A stretch of DNA of 64,000 nucleotides from an uncultured Clostridia bacterium (GTDB lineage Bacteria; Bacillota; Clostridia; TANB77; CAG-508), in NCBI GenBank assembly GCA_934122155.1, contig CAKOVX010000004.1:38815-102814 (forward strand), in the 5' to 3' direction. The notes beneath the pieces were generated by a model that worked only from the letters and a program-made list of their open reading frames with translations, was not told the origin of the DNA and did not search any database. Each line of letters starts with the position of its first letter. Position 1 is the first letter of the stretch. Below, one piece after another: positions 17,502 to 26,022 of the stretch. The position numbers were made by a program, and so were the translations under genes.

Positions 17502-17849
17502 ATGGTAATAAAAAGAGGAGATATGTTTTATGCAGATTTAAGCCCTGTAATTGGTTCAGAACAAGGTGGAGTAAGACCAGTGCTTATAATACAAAATGAT
17601 GTTGGAAATAAGCATAGCCCAACAGTAATAGCAGCAGCTATAACATCACAAACAGGAAAAACAAAATTACCAACACATATTGAAATTGAACCAGAAAAAA
17701 GTGGCTTAAAAGCAGATTCTGTTATATTAACAGAACAAATAAGAACAATAGATAAAAGTAGACTAAAAGAAAAAATAGGGCATATTGATGATAATAATAT
17801 AATGTCACAAATAAATAGCGCCTTAGGTGTAAGCTTTGGATTAGAATAA
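17502..17849 (+). CDS. MazF/PemK-family endoribonuclease toxin without a visible antitoxin
   Basis: 115 residues. MVIKRGDMFYADLSPVIGSEQGGVRPVLIIQND is the family N terminus, followed by ITSQTGKTKLPTH, LTEQIRTIDKSRL and the final GVSFGLE. It cleaves mRNA at short motifs in family members such as Bacillus EndoA. An upstream TTG in the same frame (17487) is less likely, because GGGAG at 17489-17493 places ATG 17502 at the correct distance. No MazE-like ORF precedes it; only 87 bases separate it from the GerS-like gene. Confidence 0.92.
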   Translation: MVIKRGDMFYADLSPVIGSEQGGVRPVLIIQNDVGNKHSPTVIAAAITSQTGKTKLPTHIEIEPEKSGLKADSVILTEQIRTIDKSRLKEKIGHIDDNNIMSQINSALGVSFGLE

Positions 17850-17877
17850 AATGCTGTGAATATCTACAGCATTTTTT
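17848..17877 (+). terminator. rho-independent terminator after mazF
   Basis: Stem 17848-17857 with 17866-17875 and a T-run; it overlaps the mazF stop codon. Confidence 0.9.
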
Positions 17878-17900
17878 CTATTAAAAAACAACAAAAACAA

Positions 17901-17929
17901 TTGTATACATAAGTAAAATATGTTATAAT
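17901..17929 (+). promoter_or_regulatory. sigma-A promoter of the sortase gene
   Basis: TTGTAT, 17-base spacer, TATAAT. Confidence 0.75.
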
Positions 17930-17972
17930 ATTAGTGTATGTATTAGTAAAAAAGAAAGGAGAATAATTAAAA

Positions 17973-18719
17973 GTGAATCAAATATTAGTAACTCAAAAAC
18001 TATATGTGACACCTGAAATGAAAAGAAAAAAAGTAATATATAAAATAGAACTTTTCTTATCAGTTTTTTTAATTTGCCTTTTATTTTCATACTATATATA
18101 TGCAGAATATGACAGAAACAAAAGTGAGCAGGTCTCAAGAGAAATACTTGAACAAATAAAATATCAGGTTGACGACACTGTAAAAAAAGAAGAAAATGAT
18201 AGAATCGTGGTTATATTAGAAGTAGCAAACCAAGAAGATAAAAATCAAGAAAATAATGTAAAACAAAATGAATCTAAAATAGATACAAAAACATATACAT
18301 CAAAAGATGGAATTGAATATACAACAGAAGCAATTTTAAAAATACCATGTATAAATATTGAATACCCTGTACTTTCAAAAACATCACCAGAGTTACTTTT
18401 TGTATCATTAAATAAATACCATCCAAAGGACTTGATGCCAAATGAAGTAGGAAACTATTGCATAGTAGGACACTATTATGAAAATGGTAAAATGTTTGGA
18501 AAGTTACATAAACTAAAAAATGGTGATACAGCAGAACTAACAGATTTGACAGGCAGAACAATTACATATCAAGTATATGATAAATATGTTGTACAACCAA
18601 CAGATACAAGCTGTACAAGCCAGTTAACAGCATGGAATATGCAAAAAAGAGAACTTACTTTAATTACTTGTACAAATGGCGGAAAGCAAAGACTAGTAGT
18701 AAAATTAAGAGAAATTTAG
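17973..18719 (+). CDS. sortase (class not certain)
   Basis: Membrane transpeptidase that links surface proteins to peptidoglycan or builds pili. N-terminal span (about 25-43), a charged linker to about 110, then the sortase barrel with catalytic His167 (VGHYYENG), Cys233 (LITCTNGG) and Arg240. GTG start after AAAGGAG. The short barrel and TLITCT motif resemble class D/E rather than SrtA. Monocistronic. No clear LPXTG substrate gene is in this window; the nearby glycine-rich protein has no sorting signal. Confidence 0.88.
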   Translation: MNQILVTQKLYVTPEMKRKKVIYKIELFLSVFLICLLFSYYIYAEYDRNKSEQVSREILEQIKYQVDDTVKKEENDRIVVILEVANQEDKNQENNVKQNESKIDTKTYTSKDGIEYTTEAILKIPCINIEYPVLSKTSPELLFVSLNKYHPKDLMPNEVGNYCIVGHYYENGKMFGKLHKLKNGDTAELTDLTGRTITYQVYDKYVVQPTDTSCTSQLTAWNMQKRELTLITCTNGGKQRLVVKLREI

Positions 18720-18726
18720 ATAAACA

Positions 18727-18761
18727 AAAATCACTAAAAAGCTGTACTTTTTAGTGATTTT
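18727..18761 (+). terminator. rho-independent terminator after sortase
   Basis: Perfect 14-base-pair stem (18727-18740 with 18748-18761), loop GCTGTAC. An extended -10 for the next gene (TATAAT at 18766-18771) begins directly after it. Confidence 0.85.
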
Positions 18762-18820
18762 GTGGTATAATAAGAGTGTAGGGTGTAAAAAACCAAATAT
18801 CCAAAATGGAGGATAAAAAA

Positions 18821-18985
18821 ATGTTTAATGAAGAAGTTTTTAAATTTAATATAGATAATATAAAAAATGATTTAGCAATTGAAGGGATGAACATTACAGA
18901 AAATGATGTTAATATGTATAGAATGTTAGCAGAAAATGAAGTAGCAATGCCAGAATTAATAAATATGATAAAAGAACAAATCTAA
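18821..18985 (+). CDS. VbhA-like antitoxin of the Fic protein
   Basis: 54 residues. DLAIEGMNITENDV contains the Ala-Ile/Leu-Glu-Gly core of the Fic-inhibitory helix, where the Glu enters the Fic active site and blocks ATP. The Ser/Thr that normally stands four residues before Glu is Asp here. ATG follows ATGGAGGAT. Located 89 bases before the Fic gene, with a hairpin between them. Small size and position match VbhA/VbhT-type class I Fic modules. Confidence 0.75.
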   Translation: MFNEEVFKFNIDNIKNDLAIEGMNITENDVNMYRMLAENEVAMPELINMIKEQI

Positions 18986-18989
18986 TGTA

Positions 18990-19026
18990 AAAGTTGTCAA
19001 TAAAAAATATTGACAACTTTAAATTT
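18990..19026 (+). terminator. hairpin between antitoxin and Fic toxin (probable attenuator)
   Basis: Perfect 11-base-pair stem (18990-19000 with 19010-19020), 9-base loop, then AAATTTTT. It should stop most transcripts between antitoxin and toxin, giving antitoxin excess. Confidence 0.75.
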
Positions 19027-19074
19027 TTGCTTTAAACTCACATTATAAAATACTAAACATGTTGAGGGGATTGT

Positions 19075-19671
19075 ATGAAAAATTTATATGAAGGTTCAAA
19101 ATATTGCTATGAAAATAGTGGGACTTTAATGAATAAATTAGACATTAGAGATTATAAGCAATTAGAAAAATATGAAGCTAAGATTACTGCCGCAAAATCA
19201 TTAGGATTAAGAATAAAAGGAATCACAGGAGAATTTGATAAAAAGCATTATATTTCAATTCATCAATACTTGTTTGAGGATATTTACCCATTTGCAGGGA
19301 AATTCAGAGAAGAAAATATCGGAAAAGGTGATTTTAGATTTGCAAGTTTTGAATATATAGAACCAGAATTAGGCAGACTTTTAAATCAACTGAAAGGAGA
19401 AAACTTTTTAAATGGACTTTCAAAGACAGAATTAGCTAAAAGGTTAGCATACTATTTGTCTGAACTAAATGTACTACATCCATTTAGGGAAGGAAATGGA
19501 AGAACAAATAGAGAATTTATTAGGCAATTAGCACTTAAAAATGGATATATATTAAATTTAAAAAATATATCGCCAGAAAAAATAATGGATGCTAGTATAA
19601 AATCAGTTATAGACACCACTGATTTAGAAAAAATTATTGAAGAAATGTTAGAAAAATGTGATAAACAATAA
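19075..19671 (+). CDS. Fic-domain AMPylating (or related) enzyme
   Basis: 198 residues with the full Fic motif HPFREGNGRTNR at 135-146 (catalytic His135, phosphate-binding GNGR) and a YPFAGKFRE flap segment (71-79). Members transfer AMP or other phospho-groups from nucleotides to target hydroxyls. No own inhibitory helix is seen, matching class I Fic proteins controlled by a separate antitoxin (the upstream gene). ATG follows TGAGGGGA. A terminator follows. Confidence 0.93.
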   Translation: MKNLYEGSKYCYENSGTLMNKLDIRDYKQLEKYEAKITAAKSLGLRIKGITGEFDKKHYISIHQYLFEDIYPFAGKFREENIGKGDFRFASFEYIEPELGRLLNQLKGENFLNGLSKTELAKRLAYYLSELNVLHPFREGNGRTNREFIRQLALKNGYILNLKNISPEKIMDASIKSVIDTTDLEKIIEEMLEKCDKQ

Positions 19672-19677
19672 AAATAG

Positions 19678-19709
19678 ATAGTAATTTTTAAATTACTATT
19701 TATTTTTTT
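19678..19709 (+). terminator. terminator after fic
   Basis: Nine-base-pair AT stem (19678-19686 with 19691-19699) followed by a T-rich run. Confidence 0.75.
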
Positions 19710-19739
19710 GAAAAATTTTAAAAAAATTTGCAAAAACAC

Positions 19740-19768
19740 TTGATATTTTTAAAGTGTTATATTAAAAT
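19740..19768 (+). promoter_or_regulatory. promoter of the division and cell-wall cluster
   Basis: TTGATA, 17-base spacer, TAAAAT. An AAAGTG element (19751-19756) lies inside the spacer, consistent with repression by MraZ. Confidence 0.75.
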
Positions 19769-19774
19769 CTAATT

Positions 19775-19803
19775 GAAGTGGAGAGAAGTGGTGAAAAGTG
19801 GAA
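19775..19803 (+). promoter_or_regulatory. MraZ operator: three AAGTGG repeats at 10-base period
   Basis: GAAGTGGAGA, GAAGTGGTGA and AAAGTGGAAT follow each other every 10 bases just downstream of the -10 box. MraZ is known to bind tandem GTGG-type repeats upstream of its own gene in several bacteria, so this is very probably its autoregulatory site. Confidence 0.85.
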
Positions 19804-19827
19804 TAAAATGTTTGAGAGGTGAGAAAA

Positions 19828-20259
19828 GTGTTAATAGGCGAATATGAACATTCTCTAGACGTTAAAGGCAGATTAATACTACCTTCAAAAATTAGAGAAG
19901 ATATGGGTGAAAAATTCATAATAACAAAAGGCTTAGACAAATGCTTATTTGGCTTTTCGCAAACAGAATGGGCTAACTTTGAAGAAAAACTAAAAACACT
20001 TCCACTTACAAACAAAAATGCTAGAGATTTCGTAAGATTTTTCTTGTCAGGCGCAATAGAATGTGAAATTGATAAACAAGGCAGATTTTTAATTACAAGT
20101 AATCTACGCGAATATGCAAAACTAGAAAAAGATACAGTAATTATTGGTGTAGGTACTAGAATTGAAATTTGGGACAAAGAAAAATGGAAATCATATAACA
20201 GTGATGAAAATATTTCAGCAGATGAAATTGCAGAAAATATGACAATGTTAGGTATATAA
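19828..20259 (+). CDS. mraZ: transcriptional regulator MraZ
   Basis: 143 residues, the family norm, with two AbrB-like swapped-hairpin repeats: LIGEYEHSLDVKGRLILPSKIRE and GAIECEIDKQGRFLITSNLREYA. GTG at 19828 gives the canonical start MLIGEY and is placed correctly behind GAGAGGTGAG; an earlier GTG (19819) overlaps that site. MraZ controls the dcw cluster through the GTGG repeats upstream. Confidence 0.95.
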   Translation: MLIGEYEHSLDVKGRLILPSKIREDMGEKFIITKGLDKCLFGFSQTEWANFEEKLKTLPLTNKNARDFVRFFLSGAIECEIDKQGRFLITSNLREYAKLEKDTVIIGVGTRIEIWDKEKWKSYNSDENISADEIAENMTMLGI

Positions 20260-20281
20260 CTTGCAAAAGGCTATATAAAAT

Positions 20282-20508
20282 ACAAAAGAAAAAATAATAA
20301 AACACAAAAGATTTTAATTTACAAAAGATAAATTATACTAAAGATAAAATTTAAAAGAATTATATTTTACAAAAGATAAAACAAACTAAAGATAAATGAA
20401 ATAAGGTCTTACAAAAGATTTTAATTTCAAAAGAAAAGATATCAAGTTACTAAAGTGAAAATTAAAACTCACAAAAGATATAAAAAAATTTCTATCCCTA
20501 CAAAAGAA
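20282..20508 (+). repeat. array of about eleven ACAAAAGAT / ACTAAAGAT repeats between mraZ and rsmH
   Basis: Copies begin near 20282, 20304, 20321, 20338, 20369, 20385, 20411, 20427, 20449, 20471 and 20500. The forms ACAAAAGA(T/A) and ACTAAAG(A/T) alternate irregularly, with 16-31 base spacing. The 366-base gap 20260-20625 has no gene; the rest of it is AT-rich and ends in a hairpin. Not a CRISPR: units are too short and spacers irregular. Confidence 0.7.
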
Positions 20509-20551
20509 AGCAGAAACTATGAAAAATACAGATGAAAAAATATTAAAATAG

Positions 20552-20590
20552 GCACATAATAGTTGGTATAATCATACCAACTTATTGTGC
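20552..20590 (+). promoter_or_regulatory. strong hairpin before rsmH
   Basis: Arms 20552-20569 and 20574-20590 pair almost fully (GCACA..AGTTGGTAT with ATACCAACT..TGTGC) around loop AATC. No T-run follows. It ends 18 bases before the rsmH ribosome binding site, so it may affect translation or mRNA stability. Confidence 0.6.
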
Positions 20591-20625
20591 TATATTATAT
20601 GCCATTGAAAGGATTTACTAAACAA

Positions 20626-21567
20626 ATGGAATTTAAACATGAACCTGTAATGTTAAATGAATGTATACAAGGGCTTGAAATAAAAAAAGACGGAATTTAT
20701 GTGGATGGTACTTTAGGTGGTGCAGGTCATAGCAAAGAAATATTAAAAAAACTATCACAAAATGGCAGATTAATTGGAATTGACAGAGACGAAGAAGCTT
20801 TAAAAGCTGCTTCAGAAAGACTAAAAGAATATAAAAATGTAAGTTATGTTCATGGAAATCATGATGATATAAGGCAAATATTAGATGAACTTAATATAGA
20901 CAAAGTTGATGGAATTTTACTAGATTTAGGGGTTTCATCATATCAATTAGATGAAAGAGCAAGAGGATTTAGTTATATGGGTGATAGCCCATTAGACATG
21001 AGAATGGATGCATCAAATGGGATGACTGCTAAAGATATAGTAAATATATATTCAGAAGAAAAATTGGCTCAAGTTATATGGGAATATGGAGAAGAAAGAT
21101 TTAGCAGGCAAATAGCAAAAAATATCTGTGAGGCTCGTAAACAAAAGCAAATAGAAACAACAAAAGAATTAGTACAAATAATAGAAAATTCTATACCAAA
21201 AGCTATGAAAAAAGATGGCCACCCAGCAAAGAGAACTTTTCAGGCTATTAGAATAGAAGTAAATAACGAAATTGCACCTTTATATGAAACTATAAAAAAT
21301 AGTGTTTACTGTTTAAAACAAGGTGGCAGATTAGTTGTAATAACTTTTCATTCATTAGAAGACAGAGCCGTTAAAAATGCTATGCTAGACTTACAAGGAA
21401 AGTGCACTTGCCCAAGTGAGTTGCCATATTGTGTGTGCAACTATGAATCTTGGGGAAAAATAATAAATAAAAAACCAATTGTAGCAACACAGGAAGAAAA
21501 AGAAAAAAATTCAAGATCTAAAAGTGCAAAAGTCAGAATTTTTGAAAGAGCAGATAAAAGCAAATGA
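20626..21567 (+). CDS. rsmH: 16S rRNA m4C1402 methyltransferase RsmH (MraW)
   Basis: 313 residues from ATG 20626 (preceded by AAAGGA); an in-frame upstream ATG at 20587 lies in the hairpin and is less likely. Motifs: FKHEPVMLNECI, DGTLGGAGHS (SAM binding), GILLDLGVSSYQLD, RGFSY, DMRMD, FQAIRIEVN, ITFHSLEDR. S-adenosylmethionine-dependent methylation of 16S rRNA C1402. Second gene of the dcw cluster. Confidence 0.96.
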   Translation: MEFKHEPVMLNECIQGLEIKKDGIYVDGTLGGAGHSKEILKKLSQNGRLIGIDRDEEALKAASERLKEYKNVSYVHGNHDDIRQILDELNIDKVDGILLDLGVSSYQLDERARGFSYMGDSPLDMRMDASNGMTAKDIVNIYSEEKLAQVIWEYGEERFSRQIAKNICEARKQKQIETTKELVQIIENSIPKAMKKDGHPAKRTFQAIRIEVNNEIAPLYETIKNSVYCLKQGGRLVVITFHSLEDRAVKNAMLDLQGKCTCPSELPYCVCNYESWGKIINKKPIVATQEEKEKNSRSKSAKVRIFERADKSK

Positions 21568-21606
21568 TAAATTAAAAAATACAAAAGGAAAAGAGGTGAT
21601 AAACTT

Positions 21607-22098
21607 ATGGCATATAGTAGTAGATACCAATATGAAACTAGCCCTAGGAAATTAAGACCTGAAGAACAACCATTAAAAAGGAAAAATACTACAAAGAAAA
21701 AAAGTACAGCAAAACAAAAAAATACCAAATCTAACCAACAAATAAAAACAATAATGTATATAATTGCAGGCTTTGCAATATTGTTTGCTATAAGTTATCG
21801 TAATTCTCTTATAACAGCAAGCTTTAATCAAAAAGAAAGCCTAAAAAAACAATTAAGTACATTACAAAAAGAAAATGCACAAACCGAAATTAGTATTCAA
21901 ACAAGCCTAAATTTAACTAATATAGAAAAGTCAGCTTCTAGTATGTTAGGAATGAAAAAATTAGGAGATTCACAAAAAGTTTATGTAGCGTTACCTAAAA
22001 AAGACTATGTTGAATCAGCAAGTGAACAAGTATCAATAGTAGATGAACAAAACTGGTTTGAAAAAATATTAGACAGTATAATAAACTTAATAAAATAA
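21607..22098 (+). CDS. ftsL: FtsL-type cell division protein
   Basis: Bitopic membrane protein of 163 residues: basic N-terminal cytoplasmic part (about 1-48), membrane span (about 49-66), coiled coil NQKESLKKQLSTLQKENAQTEISIQTS and the IEKSASSMLGMKK motif typical of FtsL/DivIC. The identification rests on this plan and the position between rsmH and the PBP. It would bridge FtsW/PBP and DivIB in the divisome. ATG after AAGAGGTG. Confidence 0.85.
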   Translation: MAYSSRYQYETSPRKLRPEEQPLKRKNTTKKKSTAKQKNTKSNQQIKTIMYIIAGFAILFAISYRNSLITASFNQKESLKKQLSTLQKENAQTEISIQTSLNLTNIEKSASSMLGMKKLGDSQKVYVALPKKDYVESASEQVSIVDEQNWFEKILDSIINLIK

Positions 22099-22135
22099 AG
22101 AAGTAATAAGTTTGATAAACCTATTGCTTTTTTTA
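22099..22135 (+). terminator. possible terminator after ftsL
   Basis: Imperfect 12-base stem around AGTAATAAGTTT / AAACCTATTGCT followed by seven T. It may partly separate mraZ-rsmH-ftsL from the PBP gene; 22136-22252 is AT-rich leader with no further structure seen. Confidence 0.6.
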
Positions 22136-22252
22136 TTGGATAGAAAAATCGAAAATTTAAAAACTTACTTTTTATTTTATATCAATTCAGCAAATTGTAA
22201 TTTTTTTATATTTATTGAATAAAGATAAGATTAGAAAGTAAGGAGAAATATT

Positions 22253-24418
22253 ATGAAAAAAACTAAAAAAATGTTAAGGCAAAATATAAATAAAAAACAA
22301 TTATTAAAATTAAAAAAGAGAAAAAAAGATGAAAAGATAGATATAAAAAAAGAGCAAAAACAAGCACATAAAGACTTAAAAAGAAGGTTTAAAAAAGAGG
22401 TAAATATAAAAAAGCCAAGAGCAGATGAAAAGATAAGTGATATTAGCAGAAAAAAGAGGATGAGAAATGAAATTATTGTATTTGGAATAATTTTAAGTGG
22501 ATTATTGACTAGAATAGGATGGATACAATTTGGAATGGGAGCAGAACTGCAATCAAAAGCATATGTTCAGCAAACCGCAGATAGAAACATTAACCCAAAA
22601 AGAGGTACTATATATGATACAACAGGTAAAACTATATTAGCTATAAGTGGTACAGTAGAAACTGTTACAGTAAACCCTACTAATATAGCAAAGGAAAACA
22701 AAGAAAAAGTAGCTCAGGCTTTAAGCAAAATATTTGAATTAGATTATGAAAAGGTATATAAAAAAGTAAGCAAAAGAAGCTCAATAGAGACTATTGCTAA
22801 AAAGGTTGAAAAAAATAAAACAAATGAATTAAGAGTTTGGCTGCAAGAAAATAATATAACAACAGGTGTAAACATAGATGAAGACACTAAAAGATATTAT
22901 CCATATAATAATTTAGCTTCACAAATTATTGGATTTTCTGGAAGTGATAACCAAGGACTAGATGGAATAGAAGCTGTTTATGATGACGAATTAAAAGGAA
23001 CAAAAGGTAAAATTGAAAAAATGACAGATGCGACAGGAGGAGATATTGAAAACACAAGTGAAAATTATGTAAAAGCTGTGGATGGAAACGACTTAATACT
23101 AACAATAGATGCAACAATACAAGGAATAGCAGAAAAATACTTAAAAGAAGCTTGCATTGAAAACAAATGCACAGATGGTGGCAATATTGTAGTAATGAAT
23201 CCAAAAACTGGAGATATATTAGCAATAGCTGGATATCCCAACTATAACTTAAATGAACCATTTGAACCAAGTACAGAAGAATTAATAACAATGTGGCCAA
23301 CTATGTCACAAGCCGAAAAAAACAAAACAATGCTATCATTATGGAGAAACAAAGCAGTAACAGACACATATGAGCCAGGTTCAGTTTTTAAGTTAATCAC
23401 AGCTTCGGCTGCACTACAAGAAGAAATTACTACAACAGATAAGAGTGGCGAATTTTGCTGTACTGGTGGAATTGAGATTGCTGGAGTTAGAATTAAGTGT
23501 TGGAGATATTATAGACCACATGGACCAGAGTCGTTAAGAGATGCACTTATGAACTCATGTAACCCTGTATTTATAGGACTTGGACAAAAACTAGGAGTAC
23601 ACACATATTATAAATATTTAAAAAATTATGGATTACTTACTAAAACTGGAGTTGACTTGCCAGGAGAAGCAACCAGTATATTTTTAAAAGAAGAAAAAGT
23701 TGGACCAGTTGAACTAGCAACAATAGCTTTTGGTCAAAGATTTGAAATTACTCCTATACAACTTGCAACAGCAGTAAGCACAATTGCAAATGGAGGAATA
23801 AAAGTTACACCTCGTATAGTAAAAAAGATAGTAAATAGTGATACAGGAGAAGTTAAAGATATTGAAGTAAAAACAGGAGAAAGAGTAATTTCAGAAGAAC
23901 ATGCAGCAGAAGTTTTAAGTATGATGGAGTCAGTAGTTGCTTTAGGAACAGGAAAAAGAGGCCAAGTAAAAGGATATAGAGTAGGCGGTAAAACAGGTAC
24001 ATCAGAAGACGGAGTCAATACCAATAAGTATGTAGCATCTTTTTTAGGAGTTGCACCAATATCAGATCCTACGGTGGTTGCATTAGTAACATTATATGAC
24101 CCAAAGGGTGAAGCAGGACATCAAGGAGGCGTTGTAGCTGCACCTGTTGGAGGGCAAGTTTTATCGGAAATTTTACCATACCTAGAATTAACAAAAGATA
24201 ATGAAAAAGAAGAAGATATAAAAAAGCAAGTAGAAGTACCAAATATTGAAGGCTTAACTATAAAAGAAGCCACAAAGCTACTAAAGAGCTTAAATTTAGA
24301 CTTACAAATAGAAAATGAAGTACAAGATTTAGATAAAGAAAATACAATTGTTAAAGAGCAAGTACCAAAGAGAGAAATTAAAGTGTATGAAGGAACAAAA
24401 GTTATTATAAAAATTTAA
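22253..24418 (+). CDS. class B penicillin-binding protein with PASTA domain (FtsI/SpoVD-like)
   Basis: Transpeptidase crosslinking septal (or spore cortex) peptidoglycan. The 721-residue product has an unusually long, very basic cytoplasmic N terminus (about 73 residues), one membrane span (about 74-92), a PBP dimer domain (NPKRGTIYDTTGK), and the transpeptidase domain with Ser377 (SVFK), SCN at 435-437 and KTG at 580-582. One PASTA domain closes it (VEVPNIEGLTIKEATKLL to VIIKI). The PASTA domain and dcw position suit SpoVD or PBP2B; only one class B PBP is in the cluster, so it may serve vegetative septation. Confidence 0.93.
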   Translation: MKKTKKMLRQNINKKQLLKLKKRKKDEKIDIKKEQKQAHKDLKRRFKKEVNIKKPRADEKISDISRKKRMRNEIIVFGIILSGLLTRIGWIQFGMGAELQSKAYVQQTADRNINPKRGTIYDTTGKTILAISGTVETVTVNPTNIAKENKEKVAQALSKIFELDYEKVYKKVSKRSSIETIAKKVEKNKTNELRVWLQENNITTGVNIDEDTKRYYPYNNLASQIIGFSGSDNQGLDGIEAVYDDELKGTKGKIEKMTDATGGDIENTSENYVKAVDGNDLILTIDATIQGIAEKYLKEACIENKCTDGGNIVVMNPKTGDILAIAGYPNYNLNEPFEPSTEELITMWPTMSQAEKNKTMLSLWRNKAVTDTYEPGSVFKLITASAALQEEITTTDKSGEFCCTGGIEIAGVRIKCWRYYRPHGPESLRDALMNSCNPVFIGLGQKLGVHTYYKYLKNYGLLTKTGVDLPGEATSIFLKEEKVGPVELATIAFGQRFEITPIQLATAVSTIANGGIKVTPRIVKKIVNSDTGEVKDIEVKTGERVISEEHAAEVLSMMESVVALGTGKRGQVKGYRVGGKTGTSEDGVNTNKYVASFLGVAPISDPTVVALVTLYDPKGEAGHQGGVVAAPVGGQVLSEILPYLELTKDNEKEEDIKKQVEVPNIEGLTIKEATKLLKSLNLDLQIENEVQDLDKENTIVKEQVPKREIKVYEGTKVIIKI

Positions 24419-24487
24419 AAAAAGCTATACAAAAAAAACATTTAATTATATAATGTAAAAGTAAAAATGTAAAGATGGGGGAAAGCT

Positions 24488-25966
24488 ATGCTTCTAAAAG
24501 ATATATTATTAGGAATAGATGACCTAAAAGTAAGAGGAAATCTTGATACAAATATAAACGAGATTAGAAGTAGTTCTAATCAAGTACAAGATGGAGATAT
24601 GTTTGTTGCTATTGAAGGTTTTGATACAGATGGACATAAATATATATCAGAGGCAATAAAAAATGGGGCAAATGCAATTATAGCTCAAACAGATAAAATC
24701 ACAAAAGAAATGTTAAAAGATATACCACAAGATATTACTGTTATTTTAGCACCAGATACAAGACATGCAATTTCAATTTGTGCATGCAACTTTTATAAAA
24801 ATCCATCAAGAAAACTTAAATTAATTGGTGTAACAGGAACAAAAGGAAAAACAACAACAACATTTATGATAAAATCAGTTTTAGAAAAACAAGGATTTAA
24901 AGTAGGTTTAATAGGGACCATTTGCACGTATATTGGAGACAAAAATTTAGGTGACAATGATAGAACTACACCAGAGAGCTTAGAGTTACAACAACTTTTA
25001 AAACAAATGGTTGAAGAAAAGTGTGATGTAGCAGTTATGGAAGTTTCATCTCAAAGCTTAAAACTTGGAAGAGTTGATGGCTGTGAATTTGAAATAGGAA
25101 TATTTACTAACTTTTCAAAAGATCACATTAGCCCAAAAGAACATGTTGATATGAAAGAATATTTTGAGTCAAAAGTAAGGTTATTTACAATGTGTAAATA
25201 TGGCTTTATAAACTCAGATGATATATATGCCAATAAATTACCTAAGTTAGTACCTAATTGTACATTTAAAACATATGGAATTGATAACCCAACAGAGTTA
25301 TTAGCAAAAGACATTACAGTAACAAATTCAAGTGTTGATTTTAAAGTAAAAATAGGTGACAAAAATCAAAGAATAAAAACTGGTATTCCAGGAAGATTTA
25401 GTGTGTATAACTCACTAGCTGCTATAAGTGTTGCAAACAAATTTGGATGCAGTGTGGAAAACATACAAGAAGCATTATTAAATGTGCGTGTACCAGGAAG
25501 AAGTGAGTTAGTAAACAACTCAAAAGATTTAACTATTATGATAGATTATGCACATACACCAGAAAGCTTACAAAATATTCTAGGAACAGTTAGAGAATAC
25601 ACACAAGGCAAAGTTATTTGTGTTTTTGGATGCGGAGGAAACAGAGATAGTGGAAAAAGACCTATTATGGGTGAAATTGCTGGAGTTTTAACAGATTATG
25701 CTATTATTACATCAGATAATCCAAGAGATGAAGAGCCTGAAAAGATAGTAAAAGAAATTCAAGAGGGTATAAAAAAGACAAAAGGAAAATATGAATGTAT
25801 AGTAGATAGAAGAGAAGCAATAGAAAAAGGAATAAAAATGTTACATAAAAAAGACATACTAGTTATTGCAGGCAAAGGCCATGAGTTGACACAAGAAATT
25901 AAAGGAAAAAAATATGAATTTGATGAACGCAAAATCGTGAATGAAATTATAGAGCAATTAAAATAG
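24488..25966 (+). CDS. murE: UDP-MurNAc-tripeptide synthetase
   Basis: Cytoplasmic ligase adding the third amino acid to UDP-MurNAc-L-Ala-D-Glu. 492 residues: N-terminal uridine-binding domain (SSNQVQDGDMFVAIEGF), ATP site GVTGTKGKTTTTFMI, DRTTPES, MEVSSQSL, and the C-terminal domain with DNPRDEEP, the DNPR(x) motif associated with meso-diaminopimelate specificity. ATG after GATGGGGGAAAG. Confidence 0.95.
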   Translation: MLLKDILLGIDDLKVRGNLDTNINEIRSSSNQVQDGDMFVAIEGFDTDGHKYISEAIKNGANAIIAQTDKITKEMLKDIPQDITVILAPDTRHAISICACNFYKNPSRKLKLIGVTGTKGKTTTTFMIKSVLEKQGFKVGLIGTICTYIGDKNLGDNDRTTPESLELQQLLKQMVEEKCDVAVMEVSSQSLKLGRVDGCEFEIGIFTNFSKDHISPKEHVDMKEYFESKVRLFTMCKYGFINSDDIYANKLPKLVPNCTFKTYGIDNPTELLAKDITVTNSSVDFKVKIGDKNQRIKTGIPGRFSVYNSLAAISVANKFGCSVENIQEALLNVRVPGRSELVNNSKDLTIMIDYAHTPESLQNILGTVREYTQGKVICVFGCGGNRDSGKRPIMGEIAGVLTDYAIITSDNPRDEEPEKIVKEIQEGIKKTKGKYECIVDRREAIEKGIKMLHKKDILVIAGKGHELTQEIKGKKYEFDERKIVNEIIEQLK

Positions 25967-25974
25967 TACTAAAA

Positions 25975-26002
25975 ATCCCAATGCATAATTCTGCATTGGG
26001 AT
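25975..26002 (+). promoter_or_regulatory. hairpin between murE and mraY
   Basis: Perfect 11-base-pair stem (25975-25985 with 25992-26002), loop TAATTC, no T-run. It lies 10 bases before the mraY ribosome binding site and may tune mraY translation or mRNA decay. Confidence 0.6.
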
Positions 26003-26022
26003 GCAAGGACCAAGGAGGAAGT

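Noticed and set aside
20282..20508. CRISPR-like array
   Set aside because: Units are only nine bases and imperfect, spacers irregular and short, no cas genes.
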